A stretch of 10,060 bases of DNA from CAYWBI01 sp964456445 (GTDB taxonomy: Bacteria > Calditrichota > Calditrichia > Calditrichales > J004): NCBI GenBank assembly GCA_964456445.1, contig CAYWBI010000142.1:1-10060 (forward strand), in the 5' to 3' direction. A program made the position numbers and the translations under genes. The notes beneath the pieces were generated by a model. That model was not told the origin of the DNA and made no database searches. It worked only from the letters and a program-made list of their open reading frames with translations. Numbering within the stretch: the stretch's first letter is position 1; every line of letters begins with the position of its first letter. Below are positions 1 to 6,531 of the stretch, one piece after another.

Positions 1-49
1 ATGTTCATTAAAAGGCGTATTCTATTTCCACACAAAACCCAGTAGAGCC

Positions 50-1258
50 TTAAAAGGAATGCTTTGCACGCAGGAAGACGGCACGGCCAAAATTGCCAAA
101 TTCGGATGTTGCCGTTCCATAGGCCAGAATTCCAATCAGGTATAAATCCAAATTTGTTGCGGCTGAAAAACTAATCGAAGGCGCCAGCACATAGGAACGG
201 TCCAATGGATTCTGTAATGCAAAGAAGTCCGCACGGACCAAGGGGTGGACATCATAAGCCAACTCATAAAACAGAGACCAACGGGCGGGCGAAAGTAAAC
301 CGGCATTGGCCGCGGCCTGGCTGAAAGATACAGCGTCTCTGGTTTTTCCAAGTGAGTTGTACATCGTTTCGCTATGCAGATAAAAACTATTGGCAAAGGT
401 GTAATCAACAGAGAGCACGGCACTTATATTTTGCCGATTGCCTGATATGGGTGTTTGTTGAAAAGGCAAGCCGACTATCTGATTCAGCTCAGCGGCAGGC
501 GTCCGTGTCCATTTAAATTCGCCCCGGAACCCCGCGCCATAAATATCACCGCTAAAGGCGCCCCCGATAAGCGGTGCATTTTTGGCCCAGGCCACCAATG
601 TATAAAAATCGTAATTGTGACTGTTTGTAAACCATAAGAATGCGGCAATGCGTTGATTAATTTCCCTGGCTGGTTTCAATACCAATTCCGTCCGCCCCAG
701 GGCACCAGTAAAGTACTGGATACGCAAGGCGTCACTACCCGGCTTTTCTTCATAATCAAAATCCAAAACGGATTGCGGATTGAACAAATCGATGACATTC
801 CATACCAGACTTGTGCCCCAGGCTACACGCTGCCGGCCCAGGGTAAACTGCCAGTCTCCCCGTGTATAGTCCAATGAGGCGCGGTCAATTTGACCATAGG
901 CGAAAAAATCTCCCTCCGGTCCGGAAGATGCGGCTAAATCGGCATAAGGATAATCGCTGATCACGGCAGATTTAAAACCGGGCAATTGGCGCACCGATCC
1001 TCCATTAAAGGCACGTATGCGCAACTCCATTGTTGCCGTAAAATTTTCGTTTACATACCAGCGGTTATTTAACCGGACATGTAATTGATGGTCCCGAAGC
1101 GGGTTTGCACTCCACAGGGAATTCTTATTATAGGAATAAAGATACTTGACATACCCCGATGTTTCCCAATCCTGGGTATTCCCAAATAACGGTACGGAAA
1201 GCAGCAGCCAGAGGATCAGGATGAATATATTTATATGATATTTTCTTGGTTGTATCAT
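50..1258 (-). CDS. Outer-membrane beta-barrel protein of the envelope transport cluster (DUF1302/porin-like)
   Basis: The product has about 402 residues. A hydrophobic N-terminal signal peptide (about residues 9-26, ending near FGNTQ) is followed by alternating aromatic/polar strands typical of a transmembrane beta-barrel, and the chain ends in phenylalanine (AKHSF), the usual C-terminal signal for BAM-mediated insertion. A conserved-looking segment at about residues 141-174 (GRQRVAWG, then DLFNP, then EEKPGSDALR) resembles uncharacterised barrels I know beside LolA-like/FtsX or RND export genes; the DUF1302-like label is from memory of such motifs, not a search. I chose the ATG at 1258 over an upstream in-frame TTG at 1270 because GGA (1266-1268) lies 7 bases before the ATG and the signal peptide then has a normal length. 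It is the last gene of the minus-strand series, 100 bases after the ATPase gene. Its role is inferred to be the outer-membrane end of the pathway. It could instead be a general porin. Confidence 0.85.
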   Translation of the reverse strand: MIQPRKYHINIFILILWLLLSVPLFGNTQDWETSGYVKYLYSYNKNSLWSANPLRDHQLHVRLNNRWYVNENFTATMELRIRAFNGGSVRQLPGFKSAVISDYPYADLAASSGPEGDFFAYGQIDRASLDYTRGDWQFTLGRQRVAWGTSLVWNVIDLFNPQSVLDFDYEEKPGSDALRIQYFTGALGRTELVLKPAREINQRIAAFLWFTNSHNYDFYTLVAWAKNAPLIGGAFSGDIYGAGFRGEFKWTRTPAAELNQIVGLPFQQTPISGNRQNISAVLSVDYTFANSFYLHSETMYNSLGKTRDAVSFSQAAANAGLLSPARWSLFYELAYDVHPLVRADFFALQNPLDRSYVLAPSISFSAATNLDLYLIGILAYGTATSEFGNFGRAVFLRAKHSF

Positions 1259-1358
1259 TATTTCATCCAAACATTTTCTATCATATTCGATAACATGATT
1301 AATAATTGAGAATTATATACCTGCCGCTGGGCTGCCCTAAAATTGTATGCATCCCTAT

Positions 1359-2030
1359 TCACTTTTTTATTTGGCCGTCCTCCAGGGTAACCACCCGCCG
1401 GGCCCGGCGGATAACCTTGGCATCATGTGTCGAAAAAATAAATGTCATTTCATATTTTTCGTTGAGCTCTTCCATCAAATCCAATAATGCTTCCGCAGTA
1501 ACCGAGTCTAAGTTCGCGGTTGGTTCATCTGCCAGAACAAAGGCAGGCCGTGAGGCCAAGGCACGGGCCACGGCAACCCGTTGTTGTTGGCCACCAGATA
1601 GCTGCGACGGACGGTTGTCCGCCCGATCGGCCAGCCCCACTTCTTCCAGAAGCTGGCGGGCGCGCTCATTCCGTTCCTTTTTGCCAATGCCCTGCAAGAG
1701 CATTATAAATTCCACGTTTTCAACAGCGCTCAGAACAGGGATCAGGTTATAGGCCTGGAAAACAAAACCAATATTGTGCAAACGAAAATCGACCAGCTCC
1801 CTGGATTTCATAGTGATGATCTTATGCCCCGCAATCAACACTTCGCCAGAAGTGGGTGCATCCAGTCCACCAAGGATATTCAACAAAGTGGTTTTACCTG
1901 ATCCCGACGGGCCGACAATGGAGGTAAATTCCTTTTTTTCAAAATTTAAGTTCAAATCCCTTAAAGCATGAACGGGAACGGCGGTTGTGTTGTAGGTTTT
2001 ACTTATATTTTTAATTTCGATGAGCGCCAT
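1359..2030 (-). CDS. ABC transporter ATP-binding protein, LolD/MacB type
   Basis: This is a complete ABC ATPase of about 223 residues. It has Walker A GPSGSGKTT (about 40-48), Q-loop glutamine in FVFQAYN (about 92), signature LSGGQQQR (144-151), Walker B with catalytic glutamate VLADEP (165-170), D-loop NLDS, and switch histidine in STHD (about 202). Length and motifs match the LolD/MacB/FtsE branch, whose members drive type VII mechanotransmission transporters that act on substrates at the periplasmic face of the inner membrane. The ATG at 2030 is preferred over that at 2036 because GGAG (2038-2041) is 7 bases from the former and only 1 from the latter. It follows the second permease gene by 38 bases, so the two permeases and this ATPase probably form one transporter. 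All catalytic residues are intact. The family is certain; the substrate is unknown. Confidence 0.95.
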   Translation of the reverse strand: MALIEIKNISKTYNTTAVPVHALRDLNLNFEKKEFTSIVGPSGSGKTTLLNILGGLDAPTSGEVLIAGHKIITMKSRELVDFRLHNIGFVFQAYNLIPVLSAVENVEFIMLLQGIGKKERNERARQLLEEVGLADRADNRPSQLSGGQQQRVAVARALASRPAFVLADEPTANLDSVTAEALLDLMEELNEKYEMTFIFSTHDAKVIRRARRVVTLEDGQIKK

Positions 2031-2037
2031 GAGCATA

Positions 2038-2041
2038 CTCC
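2038..2041 (-). promoter_or_regulatory. Ribosome-binding site deciding the ATPase start
   Basis: GGAG on the minus strand lies 7 bases before the ATG at 2030 but only 1 base before the alternative ATG at 2036. The downstream start is therefore the likely one. Confidence 0.6.
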
Positions 2042-2068
2042 GTTGTTTTTAGATTATAGTCTTTAAAA

Positions 2069-3286
2069 TTAATAGGTGCGAATGGCTTCGGCCGGCCGCA
2101 GGTGCATCGCCTTCCAGGCCGGAAGCAATGCGGCAATATTGGCAGCAACAACAATCATAAGGGTCATGCCTACATACATTGACGCTGGTAAAAAGGGGTG
2201 AAGCACGGAACTTGAGCCAAAACTCTCCAGGCTTTTAGCAACGATACTCAGGTTAAAGCCGTTGCGGTAGAAAAAATCGATCAATCCCCCACCGATGAGC
2301 ATACCCAGCAGACCGCCGGTAAGTGACAGAAATATGGTTTCCAGAAGAATCATGGCAAACAGACGTGACTTGCGCAGACCTACAGCCATCAATATCCCTA
2401 ACTCACGTACGCGTTCCACAACCGACATCAACATATCGTTGGTTATACCAAACAGCAGCGCAAAAAGTATAAGGGCCACAAAAAAGTACGTAAATATTTC
2501 AACCGTTGTGGACATATAGGCAAGGCTTGGATCAAGGCTTACCCAGCTTTCCACTTTTAATGCGGGAAAAGCGGCGCTGATTTGTTTTTGAAGGCGATCA
2601 ACTACATCGCCATTGATGCAGCGGATGGCAATTTCATGCACCGGGGCCTCGGCAAGCCCCAGGGATCGGGCAATATCCTTTTGGCGCAGGAAAACCGTCA
2701 TACCGTCGAACATGCTGGAAACCGTTTTAAAAATACCAACCACTCGCGCCGATAGATAAATCAGATCCCCGTTACGCTGCTGGTAGGTAAGAATGATTTT
2801 GGATTTCAGTTTCAGATTTAAACGTTCGGCCAGCTTTTTTCCGATCACCGCCTGGGTGCGGTATTTCCCTTCCAGAAATTTGCCCTGAACAAGTTTTTCC
2901 GCTATACGCGTGGTTTTCATTTCCGGGATGCGGTCCACACCCATAACATGCACGCCATAGGAGCTGGAAGGCGAGGCGGCCATGGCTTCAAAAACCGTAC
3001 GGGCCGAAACCGCTTTTACACCCGGCAGATGCTCAACTTTTTCCTCTATCCGCGATGCGTCCTTCAAATTATTACGGATCAGCATATCGTCCTTGAAAGC
3101 ATTTGTGTGGATTTGGATATGGGCCAGGTTGCGGTCTATTGCCGAATTGATCATCGACTCGCCCATGCCCATCATTACCGCGCCGGCAAACAAACCGCCG
3201 GTGAGCCCAAAGGCGATTGCGGCAAGGATGACCGCGCTGCGTTTTTTATTGCGCCAAATATTACGCCAGGCTAAAATTACAATCAT
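2069..3286 (-). CDS. ABC transporter permease, FtsX/MacB/LolC-E type (second of pair)
   Basis: This inner-membrane permease has 405 residues and the four-helix FtsX/MacB layout. A short cytoplasmic start (AWRNIWRNKKRS) leads to TM1 at about 18-39, then a large periplasmic domain (about 40-262), TM2 at about 265-288, a cytoplasmic coupling segment (ERVRELGILMAVGLRKSRL, 291-309), TM3 at about 311-336, TM4 at about 371-391, and a C-terminal RPAEAIRTY tail typical of the family. The RELGILMAVG-type segment is where LolC/E and MacB contact the ATPase. The start is ATG, with AAGGGA (3293-3298) 6 bases upstream. It lies 25 bases after the first permease gene and 38 before the ATPase gene. The two permeases share the N-terminal WRNKKR motif and near-equal length (405 and 404) but differ in sequence, which fits a LolC/LolE-like heterodimer. 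There is no fused ATPase domain, unlike MacB itself. The substrate is not predictable from sequence. Confidence 0.93.
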   Translation of the reverse strand: MIVILAWRNIWRNKKRSAVILAAIAFGLTGGLFAGAVMMGMGESMINSAIDRNLAHIQIHTNAFKDDMLIRNNLKDASRIEEKVEHLPGVKAVSARTVFEAMAASPSSSYGVHVMGVDRIPEMKTTRIAEKLVQGKFLEGKYRTQAVIGKKLAERLNLKLKSKIILTYQQRNGDLIYLSARVVGIFKTVSSMFDGMTVFLRQKDIARSLGLAEAPVHEIAIRCINGDVVDRLQKQISAAFPALKVESWVSLDPSLAYMSTTVEIFTYFFVALILFALLFGITNDMLMSVVERVRELGILMAVGLRKSRLFAMILLETIFLSLTGGLLGMLIGGGLIDFFYRNGFNLSIVAKSLESFGSSSVLHPFLPASMYVGMTLMIVVAANIAALLPAWKAMHLRPAEAIRTY

Positions 3287-3311
3287 TTTAAATCCCTTTC
3301 CGTCAGACCGC

Positions 3312-4526
3312 TTACTTTCGTAAGGCGCTGACCGGTTTCATATTATGAATAAAAAATAATGGATAAAGCGCACAGACCATGGCAATCACAAAAACAAGCA
3401 GCGCCTGAGCGGCAAAAATATCCGGTTGATTGCTGAAGCTCAAGATCGGTTCTATCCCTAACTGTTCATAAGTTGCAGCGGAATTACCGCTGATCGGGAT
3501 GGGGTTATGGGACAGGTACCAGGTGATGGGCCAACTGCCCAAAAGCCCCGCAATCAGGCCAAGCATGGCAACCATGATGCTTTCGAGAAAAGAAACAAGC
3601 ATCAGACGTCTTTTTTGCATCCCCACCGAATTAAGGATACCAAATTCCTTTTCACGTTCGGCGGTCATCATCATTATCACGCCAAACACACCAAAGCCGA
3701 TCACCATGTATAAAATACCCAGCATGATGATCCCACTGGCATTATCGAAGGCAATACTCTGTTTCATTTCGGGAATCATTTCATCCCAGCTCATGACTGT
3801 TTGCCTGCTGTTGAGCAGCCGTTCAACCTGCGTACGGATCGATTGCAGGGCGTCCACATCGGCAATCATAATCGGGATAGAGGTCAGGCGCGCCGGGGCG
3901 GAATAAATATACTGCGCTTGTGGCAAGGATAAAAAAATCATGGCATTGTCCAACTGGGGCAAAGGTAACTTTATGATCCCCCGTACCGGAACCATGGCAG
4001 CGGCCGTTTGGGCATGATAGCCACTGCCGTATAACACCAGGGAATCCCCAACCTGCATATTTAAGCGCCGGGCCAGCCCACTGCCCATCAGGCAGCCTGT
4101 GTCTGTACGTGACAGATAGCCACCGGATTTTAATTTTTTGTCCAGTTCGGTCATCTGTTTTTCTTTTTGTGGATCGATACCAATAACAGAAGCCACCTTT
4201 GTAACGGAATCATGTGACAACAGCGCAAAGGCTTCCAGCCTCGGCGTTGCGCTGGTGATGCCTTTGATGGATTTTAAACCGGACAGCAAGGAACCGCTTG
4301 CAATAAAACTTTTATCCAGCGAACGGTTGTCCCAAAAGCCCTTGCCCTGAATTTGCAAATAACCGGTCTGCATCTTTGCCGTAGATTGGATCATATAACG
4401 GTAAGAGCCTAATTGGGCCGAACGCATGACCGTTGCCAAAATCACGGCAAAAAAGACCGATGCCGCAACTATTATGGTGCGTTTTTTATTACGCCAGATA
4501 TTTTTCCAGGCGAGCTTTAATAACAT
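3312..4526 (-). CDS. ABC transporter permease, FtsX/MacB/LolC-E type (first of pair)
   Basis: This permease has 404 residues when read from the ATG at 4526. The order is cytoplasmic LAWKNIWRNKKR, TM1 (about 17-36), a periplasmic MacB-like domain (about 40-260), TM2 (about 264-288), a coupling segment EREKEFGILNSVGMQKRRL (290-308), TM3 (about 311-332), TM4 (about 372-394) and a PVSALRK tail. A GTG 54 bases upstream is in frame, but the ATG is chosen for three reasons: GGGG (4533-4536) stands 6 bases before it, the product then aligns end to end with its neighbour, and the extra 18 residues are unlike the family. It is the upstream partner of the permease encoded at 2069-3286, and the two probably form a heterodimer powered by the ATPase at 1359-2030. 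The upstream gap to the LolA-like gene is 176 bases, the largest in the cluster. Confidence 0.93.
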   Translation of the reverse strand: MLLKLAWKNIWRNKKRTIIVAASVFFAVILATVMRSAQLGSYRYMIQSTAKMQTGYLQIQGKGFWDNRSLDKSFIASGSLLSGLKSIKGITSATPRLEAFALLSHDSVTKVASVIGIDPQKEKQMTELDKKLKSGGYLSRTDTGCLMGSGLARRLNMQVGDSLVLYGSGYHAQTAAAMVPVRGIIKLPLPQLDNAMIFLSLPQAQYIYSAPARLTSIPIMIADVDALQSIRTQVERLLNSRQTVMSWDEMIPEMKQSIAFDNASGIIMLGILYMVIGFGVFGVIMMMTAEREKEFGILNSVGMQKRRLMLVSFLESIMVAMLGLIAGLLGSWPITWYLSHNPIPISGNSAATYEQLGIEPILSFSNQPDIFAAQALLVFVIAMVCALYPLFFIHNMKPVSALRK

Positions 4527-4555
4527 GTTCTTCCCCTTTCCCGACGGTAATATTC

Positions 4556-4575
4556 CCCCGGTCTCCAGACCCGGG
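4556..4575 (-). other. Small GC-rich hairpin in the gap between the LolA-like gene and the permease genes
   Basis: The bases GGTCT and AGACC (4560-4564 and 4567-4571) can pair. The stem extends by three more G-C pairs across one bulged base. No U-tract follows on the minus strand, so it is not a clear terminator. It could be an mRNA processing or stability element in the polycistronic transcript, or chance. Confidence 0.25.
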
Positions 4576-4702
4576 TGCACAATTCAACTTCTCTGCGAAT
4601 ACTCAAAGCTCTTTTTTCAGATCACGGGCATTCCAATAACAATCAACATTGACCGTGCCGGCAAGCAGTATTTCAAAGTCCATTGTTACTCATTGTTCCC
4701 TT

Positions 4703-5455
4703 TTAACGTACATGCTTCATGTTTTGCTGTGAAAAGAAACGTGGGTTTAATTTTTTATTGAACTCAATGGCATGATACTCCATAATTGTTTTTTGACCCG
4801 GCTTGTTCCGTGGCGCCATTTCCCAATGGGTGGGAAAGGTACGACCGCCCAATTTACGCACATCGTTACCGGTCATCGATTTGATCAAAACATCATCTTC
4901 ATCATAATATTCAGCCTGCATCTGCATAAAACCTTTTTTACTGATCCAGAGCAAAACTTTGCCCCAAACCACCCCCGCTTCCGGCCTCGGTATCATCTCG
5001 ATCTTATAACAATCATAAGCGGCGATTTTTTCACTGCCTACTATTTTTTGGTTATAGTCCGTGACGATGGATGACTGCCGCACCAGGTCATCATTGGTAA
5101 AATCGGACCCCATCCAGCCTTGCAACATCATGGATGGAGGGATTTTTATCACCCTGCGCACAGCAGGAATATAATTCCATACTTCTTTTTTACGTTTCAG
5201 TGTTACACTGCCCTTATCACGTGCCGGGGCAGTTATCAGCACCAGGGCATAATCCGGCTCGATCGCCCAAACCTTCATGCGCATCTCACGGGACCAGTCC
5301 GGCTTGATGATTTTCATTGAAATTTCGCTAAAACTGCTTTTTGAGCGGATAAGCTCATCGGATTTGCGCACAATATCCTTTGCGTTTTGTGCGGCAAGCT
5401 GCCCTACGATAAAAAAAGAAAAAAGTGCTGTAAACAAAAATATATATGTTCTCAT
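4703..5455 (-). CDS. LolA-like periplasmic protein (outer membrane lipoprotein-sorting family)
   Basis: The product has about 250 residues. It has a hydrophobic signal peptide (MRTYIFLFTALFSFFIVG, cleavage near residues 22-24) with no lipobox cysteine, so it should be a soluble periplasmic protein. The mature part matches what I recall of the LolA_like/COG2834 family. It opens with a DIVRKSDELIRS helix, continues as beta-strands with SREMRMKVW, KRKKEVWNYIPAVRRVIKIP and MMLQGWMGSDFTNDDL (109-124), and has a late RTFPTHWEM segment. The WMGSDF-type motif is characteristic of this group. Members adopt a LolA/LolB-like half-barrel that can hold acyl chains. The start is the ATG at 5455; an in-frame TTG at 5566 would add 37 residues before the signal peptide and is rejected. 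AAGG lies 10 bases upstream, a little far. It sits between the TetR gene and the permease genes and probably acts as their periplasmic carrier. No membrane-fusion protein of the MacA type is present. Confidence 0.9.
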   Translation of the reverse strand: MRTYIFLFTALFSFFIVGQLAAQNAKDIVRKSDELIRSKSSFSEISMKIIKPDWSREMRMKVWAIEPDYALVLITAPARDKGSVTLKRKKEVWNYIPAVRRVIKIPPSMMLQGWMGSDFTNDDLVRQSSIVTDYNQKIVGSEKIAAYDCYKIEMIPRPEAGVVWGKVLLWISKKGFMQMQAEYYDEDDVLIKSMTGNDVRKLGGRTFPTHWEMAPRNKPGQKTIMEYHAIEFNKKLNPRFFSQQNMKHVR

Positions 5456-5566
5456 AGGTATAAATCCTTTGTTTGAAATGTTTATGCCTGCACCAATAAT
5501 CAGCTCAAATAAAACAACCCGTTTATACTTTAGCCCTAAATTTGCTTCATGCTTAACCGGGTACAA

Positions 5567-6190
5567 TTAAATCGCATCATCAATGACAATTGCCTTTAAA
5601 AGCGTGTCGGCAAAAACACGTTTTATCTTTTCCAGATCGATAAACTTTGGGTCCGTAACTATTTGCAAGAGCAGCCCATCCAAAGCGGCAATGGCCAGGG
5701 AAGCATAAGCCACGGTATCGATTTGCCGGAAAACGCCCGCCTTTTGCCCTTCTTCAACAATCCCGGCAATCATTGTGCGATAATCACTATAAATACGTTT
5801 AAGATCGATCACCGCCTGCACATCATCGTCCATGGTCCGGATACCCTCCGCCCAGAATTGTAGCATCACCGCGGAAAAATCCAGGGCGTCACGCAAAAAA
5901 TAATCCAAACCAAGCTCAAACAACAATTTCAATTTTAATACCGGCTGATCGACCGGACCAAGTGCCTGTGTCAATTGTTCATCCATGGTATTATTAATGG
6001 TTGTGTAAGCAGCACCAAAAATCTCCTCCTTACTACGAAAATATTCATATATTGTGCCCTTGCCCACACCGGCCAGGGAAGCAATATCGGTGATTTTTGT
6101 ATTGGCAAACCCCTTGCGCGAGAAGGCTTGCAATGCCGCCTGGATAATTTCAGTTTTCCTGGCATCTCTATCGATTATTTTTGGCGCCAT
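5567..6190 (-). CDS. TetR/AcrR-family transcriptional regulator
   Basis: This 207-residue regulator has the normal TetR length. The N-terminal DNA-binding domain (about residues 10-57) contains the helix-turn-helix ITDIASLAGVGKGTIYEYF followed by the typical RSKEEIF. The C-terminal two thirds is helical and variable, as expected for the ligand-binding and dimerisation domain, with a late LAIAALDGLLLQ helix. The start is ATG, with GGAA 5 bases upstream (6196-6199). It is the first gene of the minus-strand series and is followed after 111 bases by the LolA-like gene. An inverted repeat overlapping its own promoter (6214-6227) suggests autorepression, probably extended to the transport genes if they are co-transcribed. 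The ligand is not deducible. A hydrophobic or lipid-like inducer would fit the neighbours, but that is inference. Confidence 0.95.
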   Translation of the reverse strand: MAPKIIDRDARKTEIIQAALQAFSRKGFANTKITDIASLAGVGKGTIYEYFRSKEEIFGAAYTTINNTMDEQLTQALGPVDQPVLKLKLLFELGLDYFLRDALDFSAVMLQFWAEGIRTMDDDVQAVIDLKRIYSDYRTMIAGIVEEGQKAGVFRQIDTVAYASLAIAALDGLLLQIVTDPKFIDLEKIKRVFADTLLKAIVIDDAI

Positions 6191-6213
6191 AAGTATTCCG
6201 TTTAATTTTTTTA

Positions 6214-6227
6214 TGACCGACCGGTCA
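6214..6227. promoter_or_regulatory. Probable TetR-family operator
   Basis: TGACCG-AC-CGGTCA is a perfect 6-base inverted repeat with a 2-base spacer, and it contains a nested palindrome GACCGGTC. It begins 23 bases upstream of the TetR-family start codon and lies just downstream of the predicted -10. This TGACCGAC-CGGTCA form is familiar from TetR-family operators. A repressor bound here would block transcription start. Confidence 0.75.
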
Positions 6228-6232
6228 GTTTA

Positions 6233-6262
6233 AATATACTGTATTTAGTCCCCTGACTGCAA
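6233..6262 (-). promoter_or_regulatory. Predicted sigma-70-type promoter of the TetR-led gene series
   Basis: On the minus strand, TTGCAG (6257-6262) and TATATT (6233-6238) are separated by 18 bases. They match the -35 consensus at four of six positions and the -10 consensus at five of six. Transcription would start near 6225, inside the palindromic operator. Confidence 0.5.
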
Positions 6263-6518
6263 ATTTTATTTATGTTTTTACGCAATATTTTTTTAGCTGA
6301 CAAATTTCACTAAGTACCTGTTTTTAAATGGTTAAATAACTCATAAGATATAAGACATCTTTTTTTTTTCTAAAGTATGGACACAGCAGGATCAAAAAAA
6401 TATTTACCGTATAACTTGATTTTTATCACAAATGCCGTAACTTTAAGCCATATTACCAATACCTATTTGTTCGATTTCAACTTTTTTCACATATAAATCA
6501 CATAAAGTTCAATACACC
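6263..6518. other. AT-rich divergent intergenic region without a gene
   Basis: This stretch separates the TetR gene from the TonB-dependent receptor gene. It is strongly AT-rich and includes a run of ten T (6360-6369). A weak candidate promoter for the receptor is TTGTTC (6467-6472) and TATAAA (6492-6497), with a long 19-base spacer. I see no second copy of the TGACCG palindrome, no riboswitch-like fold and no credible small gene. Confidence 0.4.
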
Positions 6519-6524
6519 AGGAGG
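6519..6524 (+). promoter_or_regulatory. Full-consensus Shine-Dalgarno sequence of the receptor gene
   Basis: AGGAGG stands 7 bases before the ATG at 6532. Such a perfect site fixes the start and implies efficient translation. It is also unlike most Bacteroidota genes, which seldom use Shine-Dalgarno pairing. Confidence 0.85.
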
Positions 6525-6531
6525 TATTTTC

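Noticed and set aside
1..49. Terminator after the barrel gene
   Set aside because: No stem with a U-tract is visible in the 49 bases available; it may lie outside the window.
1312..1317. Minus-strand TATAAT before the barrel gene as a separate promoter
   Set aside because: The hexamer is perfect, but no acceptable -35 lies 16-18 bases upstream and the region is AT-rich. The barrel gene may still have its own promoter.
1306..1752. 148-codon plus-strand reading frame opposite the ATPase gene
   Set aside because: It lies antisense to an ABC ATPase with all motifs intact. Its serine/arginine-rich translation is typical of a shadow frame.
2948..3323. Two overlapping plus-strand frames of 108 and 113 codons
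   Set aside because: Both are antisense to the N-terminal part of a well-supported permease and resemble no family.
4527..4580. GTG-started 18-residue extension of the first permease
   Set aside because: The ATG at 4526 has a good ribosome-binding site and gives the length of its partner; the extension crosses the hairpin at 4556-4575.
5456..5566. TTG-started 37-residue extension of the LolA-like protein
   Set aside because: It would place a hydrophilic leader before an otherwise standard signal peptide and begin directly at the end of the TetR gene.
6350..6369. Hairpin-like AAGAT/ATCTT followed by ten T as an intrinsic terminator
   Set aside because: The stem is only five A/T-rich pairs and no plus-strand gene ends upstream.
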